Positions 1 to 7,777 of a stretch of 14,472 bases of DNA are shown here, piece after piece. Position numbers and translations under genes: made by a program. The notes beneath the pieces were generated by a model. That model saw only the letters and a program-made list of their open reading frames with translations, made no database searches and was not told where the DNA came from. The DNA is from JBMTVT01 sp049451635 (GTDB lineage: Bacteria; Bacteroidota; Bacteroidia; Flavobacteriales; Flavobacteriaceae): the NCBI GenBank assembly GCA_049451635.1, contig JBMTVT010000055.1, positions 1 to 14,472 of the forward strand, written 5' to 3'. Position 1 is the stretch's first letter. Every line of letters starts with the position of its first letter.

Positions 1-101
1 AAAAAATAGGTTTCATAAAAATGCTTTTAAAATGTACTAATAGAATTTAAGGCAAAATACTAACAAAAATCGTCTTTTAAATAACAATTTGGAATCCTTT
101 G

Positions 102-132
102 TTTGAATACTAGCACCATTATTTTATCTTTA
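102..132 (+). promoter_or_regulatory. Bacteroidota-type promoter of pheT
   Basis: TTTG at 102-105 and TATCTTTA at 125-132 are separated by 19 bases. This fits the Bacteroidota primary sigma-factor promoter (TTG at -33, TAnnTTTG at -7) with one mismatch in the last base. Transcription would start near 138, giving a leader of about 20 bases before the pheT ATG at 157. The rest of 1-156 is AT-rich and shows no other convincing feature. The call rests on pattern match only. Confidence 0.6.
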
Positions 133-156
133 CGACCTTAAATAAGATATTGATAC

Positions 157-2583
157 ATGAAGATTTCTTACAACTGGCTTAAGCAATTTTTAAAAATTGA
201 TTGGACACCAGAACAAACTAGCGAATTACTTACAGATTTAGGACTAGAGGTTGAAGGTGTTGACGCTTATCAATCGGTTAAAGGCGGACTGGAGGGTGTG
301 GTTGTTGGCGAGGTTTTAACCTGTGTAAAACACCCAAATGCTGATAAATTAAAATTAACTACCGTAAATATTGGTAACGATGTGCCTGTACAAATTGTTT
401 GTGGCGCACCCAATGTGGCAGCAGGACAAAAAGTGCCCGTAGCAACCATAGGAACAACCTTATACTCACCTGAAGGTGAAGCATGGACTATTAAAAAAGG
501 TAAAATAAGAGGTGTAGAAAGCCACGGTATGATTTGTGCCGAAGATGAACTAGGTTTAGGAACCTCGCACGCAGGCATTATGGTTTTGGATGCCGATTTA
601 AAAGTGGGGACACCAGCTTCTGATATTTTTGAGGTAGAAAACGACCAGGTTTTTGAAATTGGGTTAACACCTAATCGTGCCGATGCGATGAGCCATTTAG
701 GGGTTGCCCGCGATTTAAAAGCAGGTTTAATCCAAAAAGAAATAAACCTGGAACTTATTACACCATCAGTTAGTGCGTTTCGTATAGATAGTCGCATCTT
801 AAAAATGGATGTTGATGTTATTAATAAAGATTTGGCACCACGCTATTGCGGAGTAACCATTTCTGGGTTAAAAGTAAAAGAATCTCCCGCTTGGTTGCAG
901 CATCGTTTAAAAGCTATAGGGTTAAGCCCAATAAATAATGTAGTTGATGCTACCAATTATGTGTTGCATGAACTGGGGCAGCCTTTACATGCGTTTGATG
1001 CCGTAAAAATTTCGGGCAATAAAATAAACGTTAAAACCTTAAAAGCAGGTACTAAATTCACCACTTTAGATGGTGTTGAGCGCGAATTACATGAAGATGA
1101 TTTAATGATTTGTGATGCCGAAAAACCTATGTGTATTGCGGGTGTTTTTGGTGGCATTCACTCTAGTGTGACTGAAAGTACTACAAGTATTTTCTTGGAA
1201 AGCGCCTATTTTAATCCGGTTAGTATTCGTAAATCTGCGAAACGCCATGGATTGAATACCGATGCTTCATTTAGATTTGAACGCGGTATTGACCCTAATA
1301 TTACCGAATATGCTTTAAAACGTGCTGCATTATTGATTCAGGAATTGGCTGGAGGCGAAATAACCAGTGATATTGTGGATTTATACCCCAATAAAATTAA
1401 AGATTTTGAAGTGCGTTTGAGTTTTGAAAACGCTAAAAAATTAATTGGTGAAGAAATTCCGAAAGAAACCATAAAACGTATCCTTACTTCATTGGATATT
1501 AAAGTTAATAATGTTACTGAAGCTGGTTTAGGTTTAACCGTGCCCGCTTTTAGAAACGATGTAGAACGTGAAGCCGACATTATAGAAGAAATTTTACGCG
1601 TTTATGGGTATAACAATATAGCCACAACCAAAAAATTGAATGCTTCTATTTCTAGCACAACCAAGTTTGAGGATTTCAAAATCCAGAATATTGTTGGTAA
1701 TCAATTGGTATCGCAAGGTTTTTATGAAATCATGTCCAATTCGCTTACTACACCAAACTATGCTGCCTTAAGCGAGCAATTAAAAGAAGAACACAATATT
1801 ACCATGCTTAACCCTTTAAGTAATGATCTGTCTGTTTTACGCCAGTCCTTATTATTTTCTGGATTAGAGGCGGTGTCTTTCAACATCAATAGGAAACGTA
1901 GTGATTTAAAACTTTTTGAATTTGGAAAAACCTATCATGGTTATGGCGATAAACGTGAAGAGTTTAAACATTTGGCTCTCTTTACTACCGGAAACCAATC
2001 GCAAGATAGTTGGTTATCAACTGGCAAAAAGAGTGATTTCTTCTATTTAAAAGGAAGCATTGTTGCCATTTTAGATCGTTTGGGAATTTCGCGTTACAAT
2101 GAAACGCCAACAAAAAACGATGTGTTTAGTGAAGGTGTTAATTTAAGCTTAGGAAAAACCAGTTTGGTGGACTTCGGTTTAATAAAAAAACCTATCCTTA
2201 AATATTTTGATATTTCACAAGACGCCCTTTTTGCAGATTTTAATTGGGATGCTATTTTAGAGTTTGTAAAACGCAACAAAATCACATTTAAACCTATTGC
2301 AAAATACCCTGAAGTAAAGCGTGATTTTGCATTGTTATTGGATGATAGCGTTACTTTTGAATCTATTTACAAGATTGCTAAGCAAAGTGAAAAGCAATTG
2401 CTTAAAACCGTGAATTTATTTGATGTTTATCAAGGTAAAAACTTGCCAAAAGGCAAAAAGAGTTATGCAGTTAGCTTTACTTTACAAGATGAAAACAAAA
2501 CGCTTACCGATAAACAGATTGATAAAATTATGGGCAAACTGCAAGAAAGCTTTGAAAACGAACTTGGTGCAGAATTAAGGTAA
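157..2583 (+). CDS. pheT: Phenylalanine--tRNA ligase beta subunit
   Basis: This is the beta chain of the cytoplasmic (alpha-beta)2 phenylalanyl-tRNA synthetase, which charges tRNA-Phe; the beta chain binds tRNA and carries the editing site. The 808-residue length is normal for the bacterial family. Domains in order: an N-terminal helical segment; an OB-fold tRNA-binding domain at about 42-155 (HPNADKLKL at 59-67, CGAPN at 82-86); the typical GLTPNRADAMSHLGVARDL at 169-187; the B3/B4 editing domain at about 225-400 (NNVVDATNYVLHELGQPLHAFD at 260-281); a B5 domain at about 405-480; a catalytic-like core; and a C-terminal FDX-ACB anticodon-binding domain from about 715. The gene stands alone: pheS is not next to it, as is common in Bacteroidota. 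It has its own promoter at 102-132 and a strong terminator at 2607-2632. The start is the first in-frame ATG at the expected distance from the promoter. Confidence 0.97.
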   Translation: MKISYNWLKQFLKIDWTPEQTSELLTDLGLEVEGVDAYQSVKGGLEGVVVGEVLTCVKHPNADKLKLTTVNIGNDVPVQIVCGAPNVAAGQKVPVATIGTTLYSPEGEAWTIKKGKIRGVESHGMICAEDELGLGTSHAGIMVLDADLKVGTPASDIFEVENDQVFEIGLTPNRADAMSHLGVARDLKAGLIQKEINLELITPSVSAFRIDSRILKMDVDVINKDLAPRYCGVTISGLKVKESPAWLQHRLKAIGLSPINNVVDATNYVLHELGQPLHAFDAVKISGNKINVKTLKAGTKFTTLDGVERELHEDDLMICDAEKPMCIAGVFGGIHSSVTESTTSIFLESAYFNPVSIRKSAKRHGLNTDASFRFERGIDPNITEYALKRAALLIQELAGGEITSDIVDLYPNKIKDFEVRLSFENAKKLIGEEIPKETIKRILTSLDIKVNNVTEAGLGLTVPAFRNDVEREADIIEEILRVYGYNNIATTKKLNASISSTTKFEDFKIQNIVGNQLVSQGFYEIMSNSLTTPNYAALSEQLKEEHNITMLNPLSNDLSVLRQSLLFSGLEAVSFNINRKRSDLKLFEFGKTYHGYGDKREEFKHLALFTTGNQSQDSWLSTGKKSDFFYLKGSIVAILDRLGISRYNETPTKNDVFSEGVNLSLGKTSLVDFGLIKKPILKYFDISQDALFADFNWDAILEFVKRNKITFKPIAKYPEVKRDFALLLDDSVTFESIYKIAKQSEKQLLKTVNLFDVYQGKNLPKGKKSYAVSFTLQDENKTLTDKQIDKIMGKLQESFENELGAELR

Positions 2584-2606
2584 ACAATAATTAAAGTATC
2601 AATGTT

Positions 2607-2632
2607 AAAAGCCAGCTTGAGCTGGCTTTTTT
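2607..2632 (+). terminator. Rho-independent terminator after pheT
   Basis: The stem AAAAGCCAGC (2607-2616) pairs perfectly with GCTGGCTTTT (2621-2630) around a TTGA loop and runs into a T tract. It lies 23 bases after the pheT stop codon. Because both flanks are A/T runs, it could also work on the minus strand, but no minus-strand gene ends there. It separates pheT from the next gene. Confidence 0.85.
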
Positions 2633-2680
2633 ATTTAAAATTTTGTATATTTAATAAGCATTTTTCTAAATCTTATTATT

Positions 2681-2920
2681 ATGTCTGAGTCTAATTATGT
2701 AAAAATTTACACTGGGGATTTTATAATTGTTCAGCGTATTGTTTCTGAGTTAGAAAAGGAAGATATCATTCCTGTGGTGAAAGACCAAACAGAATCTGCA
2801 CGATTAGCTGGTTTTGGTGGCGGAAATTTTCCTGGGTTCCAACAAGTATATGTTCACAAAGATGAACTTGACAAAGCTGTTTTAATAGTTGAAGATATTA
2901 CTTCTACTTTACAAAATTAA
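2681..2920 (+). CDS. DUF2007 family small protein
   Basis: This 79-residue protein has no signal peptide or membrane segment. It resembles the DUF2007 family (putative signal-transducing protein domain), a small alpha-beta fold like a ferredoxin/ACT module. Recognisable family traits are an early KIYTGDFIIVQRIVSELEKE segment, a mid-protein SARLAGFGGG turn, and a closing QVYVHKDELDKA strand-helix. The molecular function of the family is not established, so none is assigned. Translation probably starts at ATG 2681. A TATATTTA at 2646-2653 could be a -7 element, but no TTG lies at the right distance. The gene stops one base before the stop codon of the opposing ABC-F gene. Confidence 0.8.
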   Translation: MSESNYVKIYTGDFIIVQRIVSELEKEDIIPVVKDQTESARLAGFGGGNFPGFQQVYVHKDELDKAVLIVEDITSTLQN

Positions 2921-2921
2921 T

Positions 2922-4547
2922 TTAAGCGGTAACGGCATACATTTTGTCGCGCAATTCTTTAATCTTCTTATCCTGCATATACTCATCGAACGTTGTATAA
3001 CGATCTATAACGCCATTAGGAGTTAGCTCCACTACTCTATTGGCAACAGTTTGCGCAAACTCATGGTCATGTGTTGTAAATAGTATAGTGCCTTTAAAGT
3101 TTTTAAGGGAGTTGTTAAATGCAGTGATACTCTCTAAATCAAGATGGTTGGTAGGTTCGTCGAGCATCAATACATTGGCCCTCATCATCATCATTCTACT
3201 TAACATACAACGTACTTTTTCACCACCAGAAAGCACATTACATTTTTTAAGGGCTTCTTCTCCACTAAAAATCATTTTACCTAAAAACCCTCTAATGTAA
3301 ACCTCTTCTCTTTCTTCTTCGGTTTTTGCCCATTGGCGCAACCAATCTACTAAGCTCAAGTTGCTATTAAAAAATGCACTATTATCAAGTGGCAAATACG
3401 ATTGTGTAGTAGTAACTCCCCAATCAAATTTTCCGGCATCAGCTTTTTCGTTATTGTTTATAATTTGATAAAATGCCGTGGTTGCTCTAGAGTCTCTTGA
3501 AAAAACAACAACTTTATCTCCTTTTGCCAAGTTTAAATCAATATCCTTAAATAACACATCGCCATCTATGGAAGCTGCTAAACCTTCAATATTTAAAATT
3601 TGATCACCAGCTTCTCTCTCACGTTCAAAAATAATAGCAGGATAACGACGACTTGTTGGCCTTATATCAGCAATATTAAGCTTATCAATCATCTTTTTTC
3701 TACTGGTTGCCTGTTTACTTTTAGCAACATTGGCAGAGAAACGACGAATAAATTCTTCCAATTCTTTTTTCTTTTCTTCGGCTTTTTTGTTTTGTTGAGC
3801 ACGCTGGCGTGCCGCTAATTGTGAAGATTCGTACCAAAAGGTATAGTTTCCAGAATAGTGGTTTATTTTACCAAAATCTATATCAGAAATATGTGTACAA
3901 ACGGCATCTAAAAAGTGGCGGTCATGAGATACGACAATAACACAATTTTCGTAGTTAGCAAGAAAGTTTTCAAGCCACGAAATGGTTTCATAATCCAGGT
4001 CGTTAGTTGGCTCATCCATAATTAGCACATCAGGATTTCCAAACAAGGCCTGTGCCAAAAGTACGCGTACTTTTTGTTTTCCATCCAAATCAGCCATTTT
4101 GGTATAATGGTGCTCTTCTTTAATACCTAAATTTGATAATAACGCTGCTGCATCACTATCGGCATTCCAGCCATTCATTTCTTCAAACTCAACTTGCAGC
4201 TCTCCTATTTTTTCAGCATTCTCATCTGTATAATCAGCATAAAGAGCATCAATTTCTGTTTTAATTTTAAATAACGGCTTATTACCCATAATAACGGTTT
4301 CTAAAACCGTACGCTCGTCATATAAATTGTGGTTTTGTTCTAAAACCGACATACGCTTACCAGTTTCCAATGACACACGACCAGAGGTTGGATCCATTTT
4401 TCCAGAAATAATCTTTAAAAAAGTGGACTTACCGGAACCATTTGCCCCAATCACACCATAGCAATTACCATTATTAAAGGTGGTATTTACTTCATCAAAA
4501 AGAATACGTTTTCCAAATTGAACCGAAAGATTTGATACTGATAGCAT
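2922..4547 (-). CDS. ABC-F family ATPase, YbiT-like
   Basis: This cytoplasmic ribosome-associated ATPase has two ABC domains joined by a charged linker and no membrane segments. ABC-F proteins bind the ribosomal E site and modulate translation or protect against antibiotics. The sequence follows E. coli YbiT closely (541 versus about 530 residues), including the linker stretch FIRRFSANVAKSKQATSRKK at 266-285. Domain 1 has Walker A GANGSGKS (34-41), Q-loop Q71, Walker B with E179, and switch H208, but its signature is LDGKQ (154-158) instead of LSGGQ. Domain 2 has an intact LSGGE (439-443), E464 and H493. Its Walker A position reads SRDSRATT (350-357), with no glycines and Thr in place of the essential Lys, and its Q-loop is altered around 384-388. 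One composite site therefore looks active and the other dead. A housekeeping role is more likely than drug resistance, but the substrate effect is unknown. Confidence 0.92.
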   Translation of the reverse strand: MLSVSNLSVQFGKRILFDEVNTTFNNGNCYGVIGANGSGKSTFLKIISGKMDPTSGRVSLETGKRMSVLEQNHNLYDERTVLETVIMGNKPLFKIKTEIDALYADYTDENAEKIGELQVEFEEMNGWNADSDAAALLSNLGIKEEHHYTKMADLDGKQKVRVLLAQALFGNPDVLIMDEPTNDLDYETISWLENFLANYENCVIVVSHDRHFLDAVCTHISDIDFGKINHYSGNYTFWYESSQLAARQRAQQNKKAEEKKKELEEFIRRFSANVAKSKQATSRKKMIDKLNIADIRPTSRRYPAIIFEREREAGDQILNIEGLAASIDGDVLFKDIDLNLAKGDKVVVFSRDSRATTAFYQIINNNEKADAGKFDWGVTTTQSYLPLDNSAFFNSNLSLVDWLRQWAKTEEEREEVYIRGFLGKMIFSGEEALKKCNVLSGGEKVRCMLSRMMMMRANVLMLDEPTNHLDLESITAFNNSLKNFKGTILFTTHDHEFAQTVANRVVELTPNGVIDRYTTFDEYMQDKKIKELRDKMYAVTA

Positions 4548-4568
4548 AAGTTTACTTAAATTTTTTGC

Positions 4569-4576
4569 AAAAGTAG
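4569..4576 (-). promoter_or_regulatory. Possible -7 element for the ABC-F gene
   Basis: On the minus strand these bases read TACTTTTG, a perfect TAnnTTTG -7 box, 21 bases before the ABC-F ATG. No TTG is present 19 bases further upstream, so the -33 half is not supported. Confidence 0.4.
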
Positions 4577-4699
4577 AAAAATGAACGGTAAAACATGAAA
4601 CTTAACTGGTCTATTTTTAGCTATTTAATGGTTTTAGCTAAGTTTTGCTATTAGATAATATTTAACAACGCATTAACAAGACTTTACGATAACAAACTA

Positions 4700-4707
4700 T
4701 ATTTTTG
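4700..4707 (+). promoter_or_regulatory. Possible -7 element for the thioredoxin-fold lipoprotein
   Basis: TATTTTTG is a perfect TAnnTTTG match. Transcription would begin near 4713, only about 6 bases before the first ATG (4719) but about 30 before the ATG at 4743. This favours the later start. No good -33 TTG is visible. Confidence 0.4.
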
Positions 4708-4742
4708 TTTACTAAATTATGAAATACTCTCAAGACCTATAT

Positions 4743-6164
4743 ATGAAGTTATATTTCTCATTTTTACTAATTGCTATTACTTTATTAGGTTGTAAACAAG
4801 ATGCAAAAGAAGTTGATAGTAATTATGCATACGTAGGGGGTGAAATTATTAATCCTAATACTAACTTTGTAGTATTGTACAAAGATGAAACCGTTATTGA
4901 TACTGTTAAGCTTGATGGCAGAAACAGATTTCTTTATAAAATTGATAATTTAAACGAAGGCTTTTATTCTTTCAGACATGGTGGAGAATATCAAATGATA
5001 TTGCTTGAACCAAAAGACAGCATCCTATTTAGACTAAATACCCTGGATTTTGATGAATCGCTGGTTTTTACAGGAGAAGGAGATAAAAAGAACAATTATT
5101 TAATCAATGATTTTTTAGAAAGCGAAAAAGAGAAAAAATACATATTTCAGCTTTGTCAATTAAATCCTTCTAATTACCAAAAGCATATAGACTCAATAAA
5201 CGCGATTAAGCTAAATGGTCTTGAAACTTTTAAAAGCAAATACAAAATATCGCCCTTGTTTGAGAAAATTGCCAAGTCGAATATAGATTTTAGCTATTAC
5301 TCCAACAAGGAAGTCTATCCATTTATACACTACGGAAAAAATAAAGCTGCAATTCTAAATTCCTTACCGAAAGACTTTTATGATTACCGAAAAGATGTTA
5401 ACTATAATGATACTTTTTTCAGCAATTACTATTACTACAATACGTTTTTAAGAAATGTTTTTAACAACTTATCACTTAAATTTCATGATGAACACTCGAA
5501 GGAAGATGTATTTGACTGGAATTCAATTTGCTATAATTTAGATAGATTACATTTAATAGATAGCCTCGTTACCAATACTACTATTAAAGACGAATTGCTA
5601 TACAACTACACAATAGGCTATTTAACAAAAAGTCAAAACATTGAAAATAATGATGCTATTTTAAAATCCTATTTGGATAAAAGTGAAAATGAAAAAGGCA
5701 AAATCATGATGCATCGCATCAATCAATCTTTAAAAAATTTAAAAGAAGGGTCTAAATTACCAAAAATCACTGTTTTAGATTACAACAATAATGAATTTGA
5801 CATCAATTCGATTTTTAAAAACCCAACCGTTATTTGTTTTTGGACACAATCTTATTACGATCATTTTAATGATAGCCACAAAAAAATAAAAGAGTTAATG
5901 GTAAAGTATCCTGAAATTGATTTCATCTCAATAAATATTGATGACTATCCAATTGACAAACCAAAAACGATATTGCTAAATCATGGCTATAGTATTGAGA
6001 ATGAATATAAGTTTAAGTATCCAAAAGACGCCATGGAGATGTTGGCTATTTACCCATTAACAAAAACTATTGTTGTTGATAAGAACAAAAAAATTGTTAC
6101 TAATAATACAAATATATTTTCGATACATTTTGAAGAAGAGTTACTAGGTCTACTTAACAAATAA
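4743..6164 (+). CDS. Lipoprotein with cysteine-free thioredoxin-like domain
   Basis: This is a predicted envelope lipoprotein of 473 residues. I prefer ATG 4743 to ATG 4719 because it begins directly with a clean lipoprotein signal (MKLYFSFLLIAITLLGC, lipidated Cys17), whereas the earlier start adds eight polar residues. After the Cys comes a beta-rich domain (about 30-110) resembling the DUF4369-type module found before TlpA-like domains in Bacteroidota, then a long helical Tyr/Asn/Lys-rich middle (about 125-330). The C-terminal 130 residues have TlpA/thioredoxin architecture: a hydrophobic strand followed by FWTQSYYDHF, then FISINID, then a retained YP loop and TKTIVVDKNKKIV. In the position of the CxxC active site the sequence is Y-Y-D-H (bases 5853-5864), so disulfide chemistry is not expected. 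A binding or structural role is likelier. It converges on the next gene with a one-base gap. Confidence 0.75.
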   Translation: MKLYFSFLLIAITLLGCKQDAKEVDSNYAYVGGEIINPNTNFVVLYKDETVIDTVKLDGRNRFLYKIDNLNEGFYSFRHGGEYQMILLEPKDSILFRLNTLDFDESLVFTGEGDKKNNYLINDFLESEKEKKYIFQLCQLNPSNYQKHIDSINAIKLNGLETFKSKYKISPLFEKIAKSNIDFSYYSNKEVYPFIHYGKNKAAILNSLPKDFYDYRKDVNYNDTFFSNYYYYNTFLRNVFNNLSLKFHDEHSKEDVFDWNSICYNLDRLHLIDSLVTNTTIKDELLYNYTIGYLTKSQNIENNDAILKSYLDKSENEKGKIMMHRINQSLKNLKEGSKLPKITVLDYNNNEFDINSIFKNPTVICFWTQSYYDHFNDSHKKIKELMVKYPEIDFISINIDDYPIDKPKTILLNHGYSIENEYKFKYPKDAMEMLAIYPLTKTIVVDKNKKIVTNNTNIFSIHFEEELLGLLNK

Positions 6165-6165
6165 A

Positions 6166-6591
6166 CTACTTAACGTAAAGTGTGTATTGTTTTGATGTAC
6201 TATCAGTACACAAAGCATCATCATAAATTAAATCTCCATCGTCATCATAATAGTAATCTTCATGTGGATCCACATTTAAATACACTCTAAAAGTAAATCT
6301 ACCAGACTCTGTTGGGACACCCTCTAAAATAACTTCTCTGTAATCATAAATAATTTCAATGCCATTTGGTATTTCACCAACAACATCAAAATAATAATCA
6401 TAGCTGTTGTCACTTGGTTCATTTTTTATTTCAGCAGTAATCTTATCAAAATAATACTTGTCTACATAGCCAACTTCTAGTTTTACATCATGTAATTCTG
6501 GTCTTACATTTATAATGCAGTCAATAACATTTTCACAATTGGTTAATGCAAAAAATGAAATAAGTAATAATGAAAGTATAAGTCGTTTCAT
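6166..6591 (-). CDS. Small lipoprotein with putative Ig-like segment
   Basis: I do not recognise this 141-residue protein as a named family. It begins with a lipoprotein-type signal (hydrophobic 4-16, then LTNC with Cys19; Asn before Cys is unusual but tolerated). Residues 74-106 (IPNGIEI ... GVPTESGRFTFRVYL) follow the layout of putative Ig (He_PIG-like) modules, which read roughly LPxGL...GTPTxxGxYxFxV. A strongly acidic, Tyr-rich stretch follows at 108-126 (DPHEDYYYDDDGDLIYDD), then Cys128. Four cysteines in total (19, 25, 128 plus none in the Ig-like part except the N-terminal pair) leave room for one disulfide between C25 and C128 after lipidation. It is probably anchored in the outer membrane and either cell-surface or periplasmic. 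The function is unknown. Confidence 0.65.
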   Translation of the reverse strand: MKRLILSLLLISFFALTNCENVIDCIINVRPELHDVKLEVGYVDKYYFDKITAEIKNEPSDNSYDYYFDVVGEIPNGIEIIYDYREVILEGVPTESGRFTFRVYLNVDPHEDYYYDDDGDLIYDDALCTDSTSKQYTLYVK

Positions 6592-6667
6592 CTATTTGTT
6601 TTTTGATTTCATAGGTCAATTGTAATATCCCAATAAACCACTTAGATTGGTTTGAAAATTTTGCCAA

Positions 6668-6684
6668 AGGATACTTCATATCCT
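6668..6684 (-). terminator. Weak hairpin downstream of the SDR gene
   Basis: AGGATA (6668-6673) and TATCCT (6679-6684) form a 6-bp stem with a 5-base loop, 49 bases beyond the stop of the dehydrogenase gene. On the minus strand only TTTGG follows, not a real U-run, so it is at best a weak terminator. Confidence 0.25.
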
Positions 6685-6732
6685 ATAAATTTATGAAACC
6701 ATAGCAATCAAGTATTTTACCAAAACTATTTG

Positions 6733-7536
6733 TTAGAGTTTGTAATGCTTTATTAAAAGCTTTTCATAAACCTTATCGGGTAAAATTCGCTTTAAAACAA
6801 TTGAGAATTTTTGCATAAATGCACCTACTTTATAGTGCCCCTTGGGGTTTGGATTATTTATAATTTTATAAACCGCCTTAGCCATAATATTAGGGTTACT
6901 TCCATTATCAACATGCGTGTTCATTAAGTTTAAAGTATTGCCATATGGCTTTTTATATGGAGATTCATTTAGAAGTGGTGCATGGTATCTACCAGATGCA
7001 ATATTGGTAGCAAAATCACCAGGGGCCACATTGGTCATTTTTATATTAAAATCTTTTAATTCCATTCTTAAAGCCTCTGCTAAAAGTTCTAAAGCGCCTT
7101 TGCTTGCACTATAAACTCCTCGATAAGGTAAACCCATGTAACCTGCTATAGATGTGATGTTTACAATTAGACCAGATTGTTGCTTTCGCATTTGGGGCAA
7201 CACTGCTTTTATCACATTTATTGGCCCGAAAAAATTGGTGTCAAAATTATTTTTAATTTCACTTTCCGGTATTTCTTCTATTGGTCCAGTAATGCCTGCC
7301 CCTGCATTATTGATTAAAACATCCAATCGATTTTCTTTTGAAATAATCTCAGAAATGGCCTGTTTTATAGTCTCCGTTTTTTTTACCTCTAAAGCGATAA
7401 TAGGGAATTTGCTGTCTTTGTAATGTTGCGGATTCCTGCTCGTTCCATAAACTACAAAACCTTTTTTAATCAAAAATTCGCCTATAGATTTTCCTAAACC
7501 AGAAGAGCCGCCTGTAATTAATACAACTTTAGACAT
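6733..7536 (-). CDS. Short-chain dehydrogenase/reductase (SDR)
   Basis: This is a classical-type NAD(P)-dependent oxidoreductase, 267 residues, cytoplasmic. The Rossmann cofactor motif TGGSSGLG is at 8-15, NNAG at 76-79, the structural Asn at 101, and the catalytic Ser129, Tyr142 and Lys146 (YSASK at 142-146) are all present. TSR at 32-34 puts an Arg after the second strand, which suggests NADPH rather than NADH. The post-catalytic VAPGDFATNI segment is also typical. The C-terminal 60 residues, ending in a basic tail, are less conserved and would set substrate choice; the substrate cannot be read from the sequence. It lies downstream of ffs on the same strand. A TATATTTA at 7554-7561 could be its -7 box, but the nearest TTG is only 15 bases away, so read-through from ffs is also possible. 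Confidence 0.9.
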   Translation of the reverse strand: MSKVVLITGGSSGLGKSIGEFLIKKGFVVYGTSRNPQHYKDSKFPIIALEVKKTETIKQAISEIISKENRLDVLINNAGAGITGPIEEIPESEIKNNFDTNFFGPINVIKAVLPQMRKQQSGLIVNITSIAGYMGLPYRGVYSASKGALELLAEALRMELKDFNIKMTNVAPGDFATNIASGRYHAPLLNESPYKKPYGNTLNLMNTHVDNGSNPNIMAKAVYKIINNPNPKGHYKVGAFMQKFSIVLKRILPDKVYEKLLIKHYKL

Positions 7537-7594
7537 ATTATAAAATTAGAGTTTAAATATAGAAAGAATTACCAAACAAAAAGGCATAAAAAAA

Positions 7595-7691
7595 GGCAAG
7601 CTACCTACATCACACCGCTACGACCATTTACCTTTGCTTCGTTCCCGACCTGGAGGATTCAACAGGAGCTGGTTGTGTAGGACTTGCCCGG
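7595..7691 (-). ncRNA. ffs: Signal recognition particle RNA, small bacterial type
   Basis: Read on the minus strand, this is the 4.5S-type SRP RNA, which with Ffh targets nascent membrane and secreted proteins. The apical domain shows the Ffh-binding pattern CAGGTCGGGAACGAAGCA (compare CAGGTCCGGAAGGAAGCA in E. coli), with the GGAA-like tetraloop replaced by a GAAC-type reading. The ends pair: GGCAAG (5') with CTTGCC (3'), and CCTACA with TGTAGG. At about 97 bases it has the normal size of the short form without the Alu domain. A run of seven T follows on the minus strand (7588-7594) and should end transcription. The exact 5' end is inferred from the promoter. A 106-codon open frame in this stretch is not a gene. 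Confidence 0.93.
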
Positions 7692-7693
7692 TG

Positions 7694-7723
7694 CAAAGAT
7701 ACAATCTTTTAAAATTATCACAA
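7694..7723 (-). promoter_or_regulatory. Promoter of ffs
   Basis: On the minus strand TTG (7723-7721), 19 bases, then TATCTTTG (7701-7694) matches the Bacteroidota consensus exactly. Four bases later comes the GGGCAAG that opens the SRP RNA helix, so promoter and RNA 5' end agree. Confidence 0.75.
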
Positions 7724-7777
7724 TGATTTTTCAAACTGATTTTAAATAAATATCTTGCTCTAAATTTACATTCACAA

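Noticed and set aside
270..797. 175-codon minus-strand open frame inside pheT
   Set aside because: It is fully antisense to well-conserved pheT coding sequence, its protein has no family features, and its low-complexity Ser/Pro/Thr composition is typical of a shadow frame.
2922..4547. ABC-F gene as an antibiotic-resistance determinant
   Set aside because: The linker and overall sequence match the housekeeping YbiT type, not the long-linker resistance types (Vga, Msr, OptrA), and there is no mobile context.
6150..6174. Direct repeat CTACTTAAC (6150-6158 and 6166-6174) around the two convergent stop codons
   Set aside because: Nine bases, AT-rich, both copies within coding sequence; probably coincidence, and no mobile element or duplication boundary is visible.
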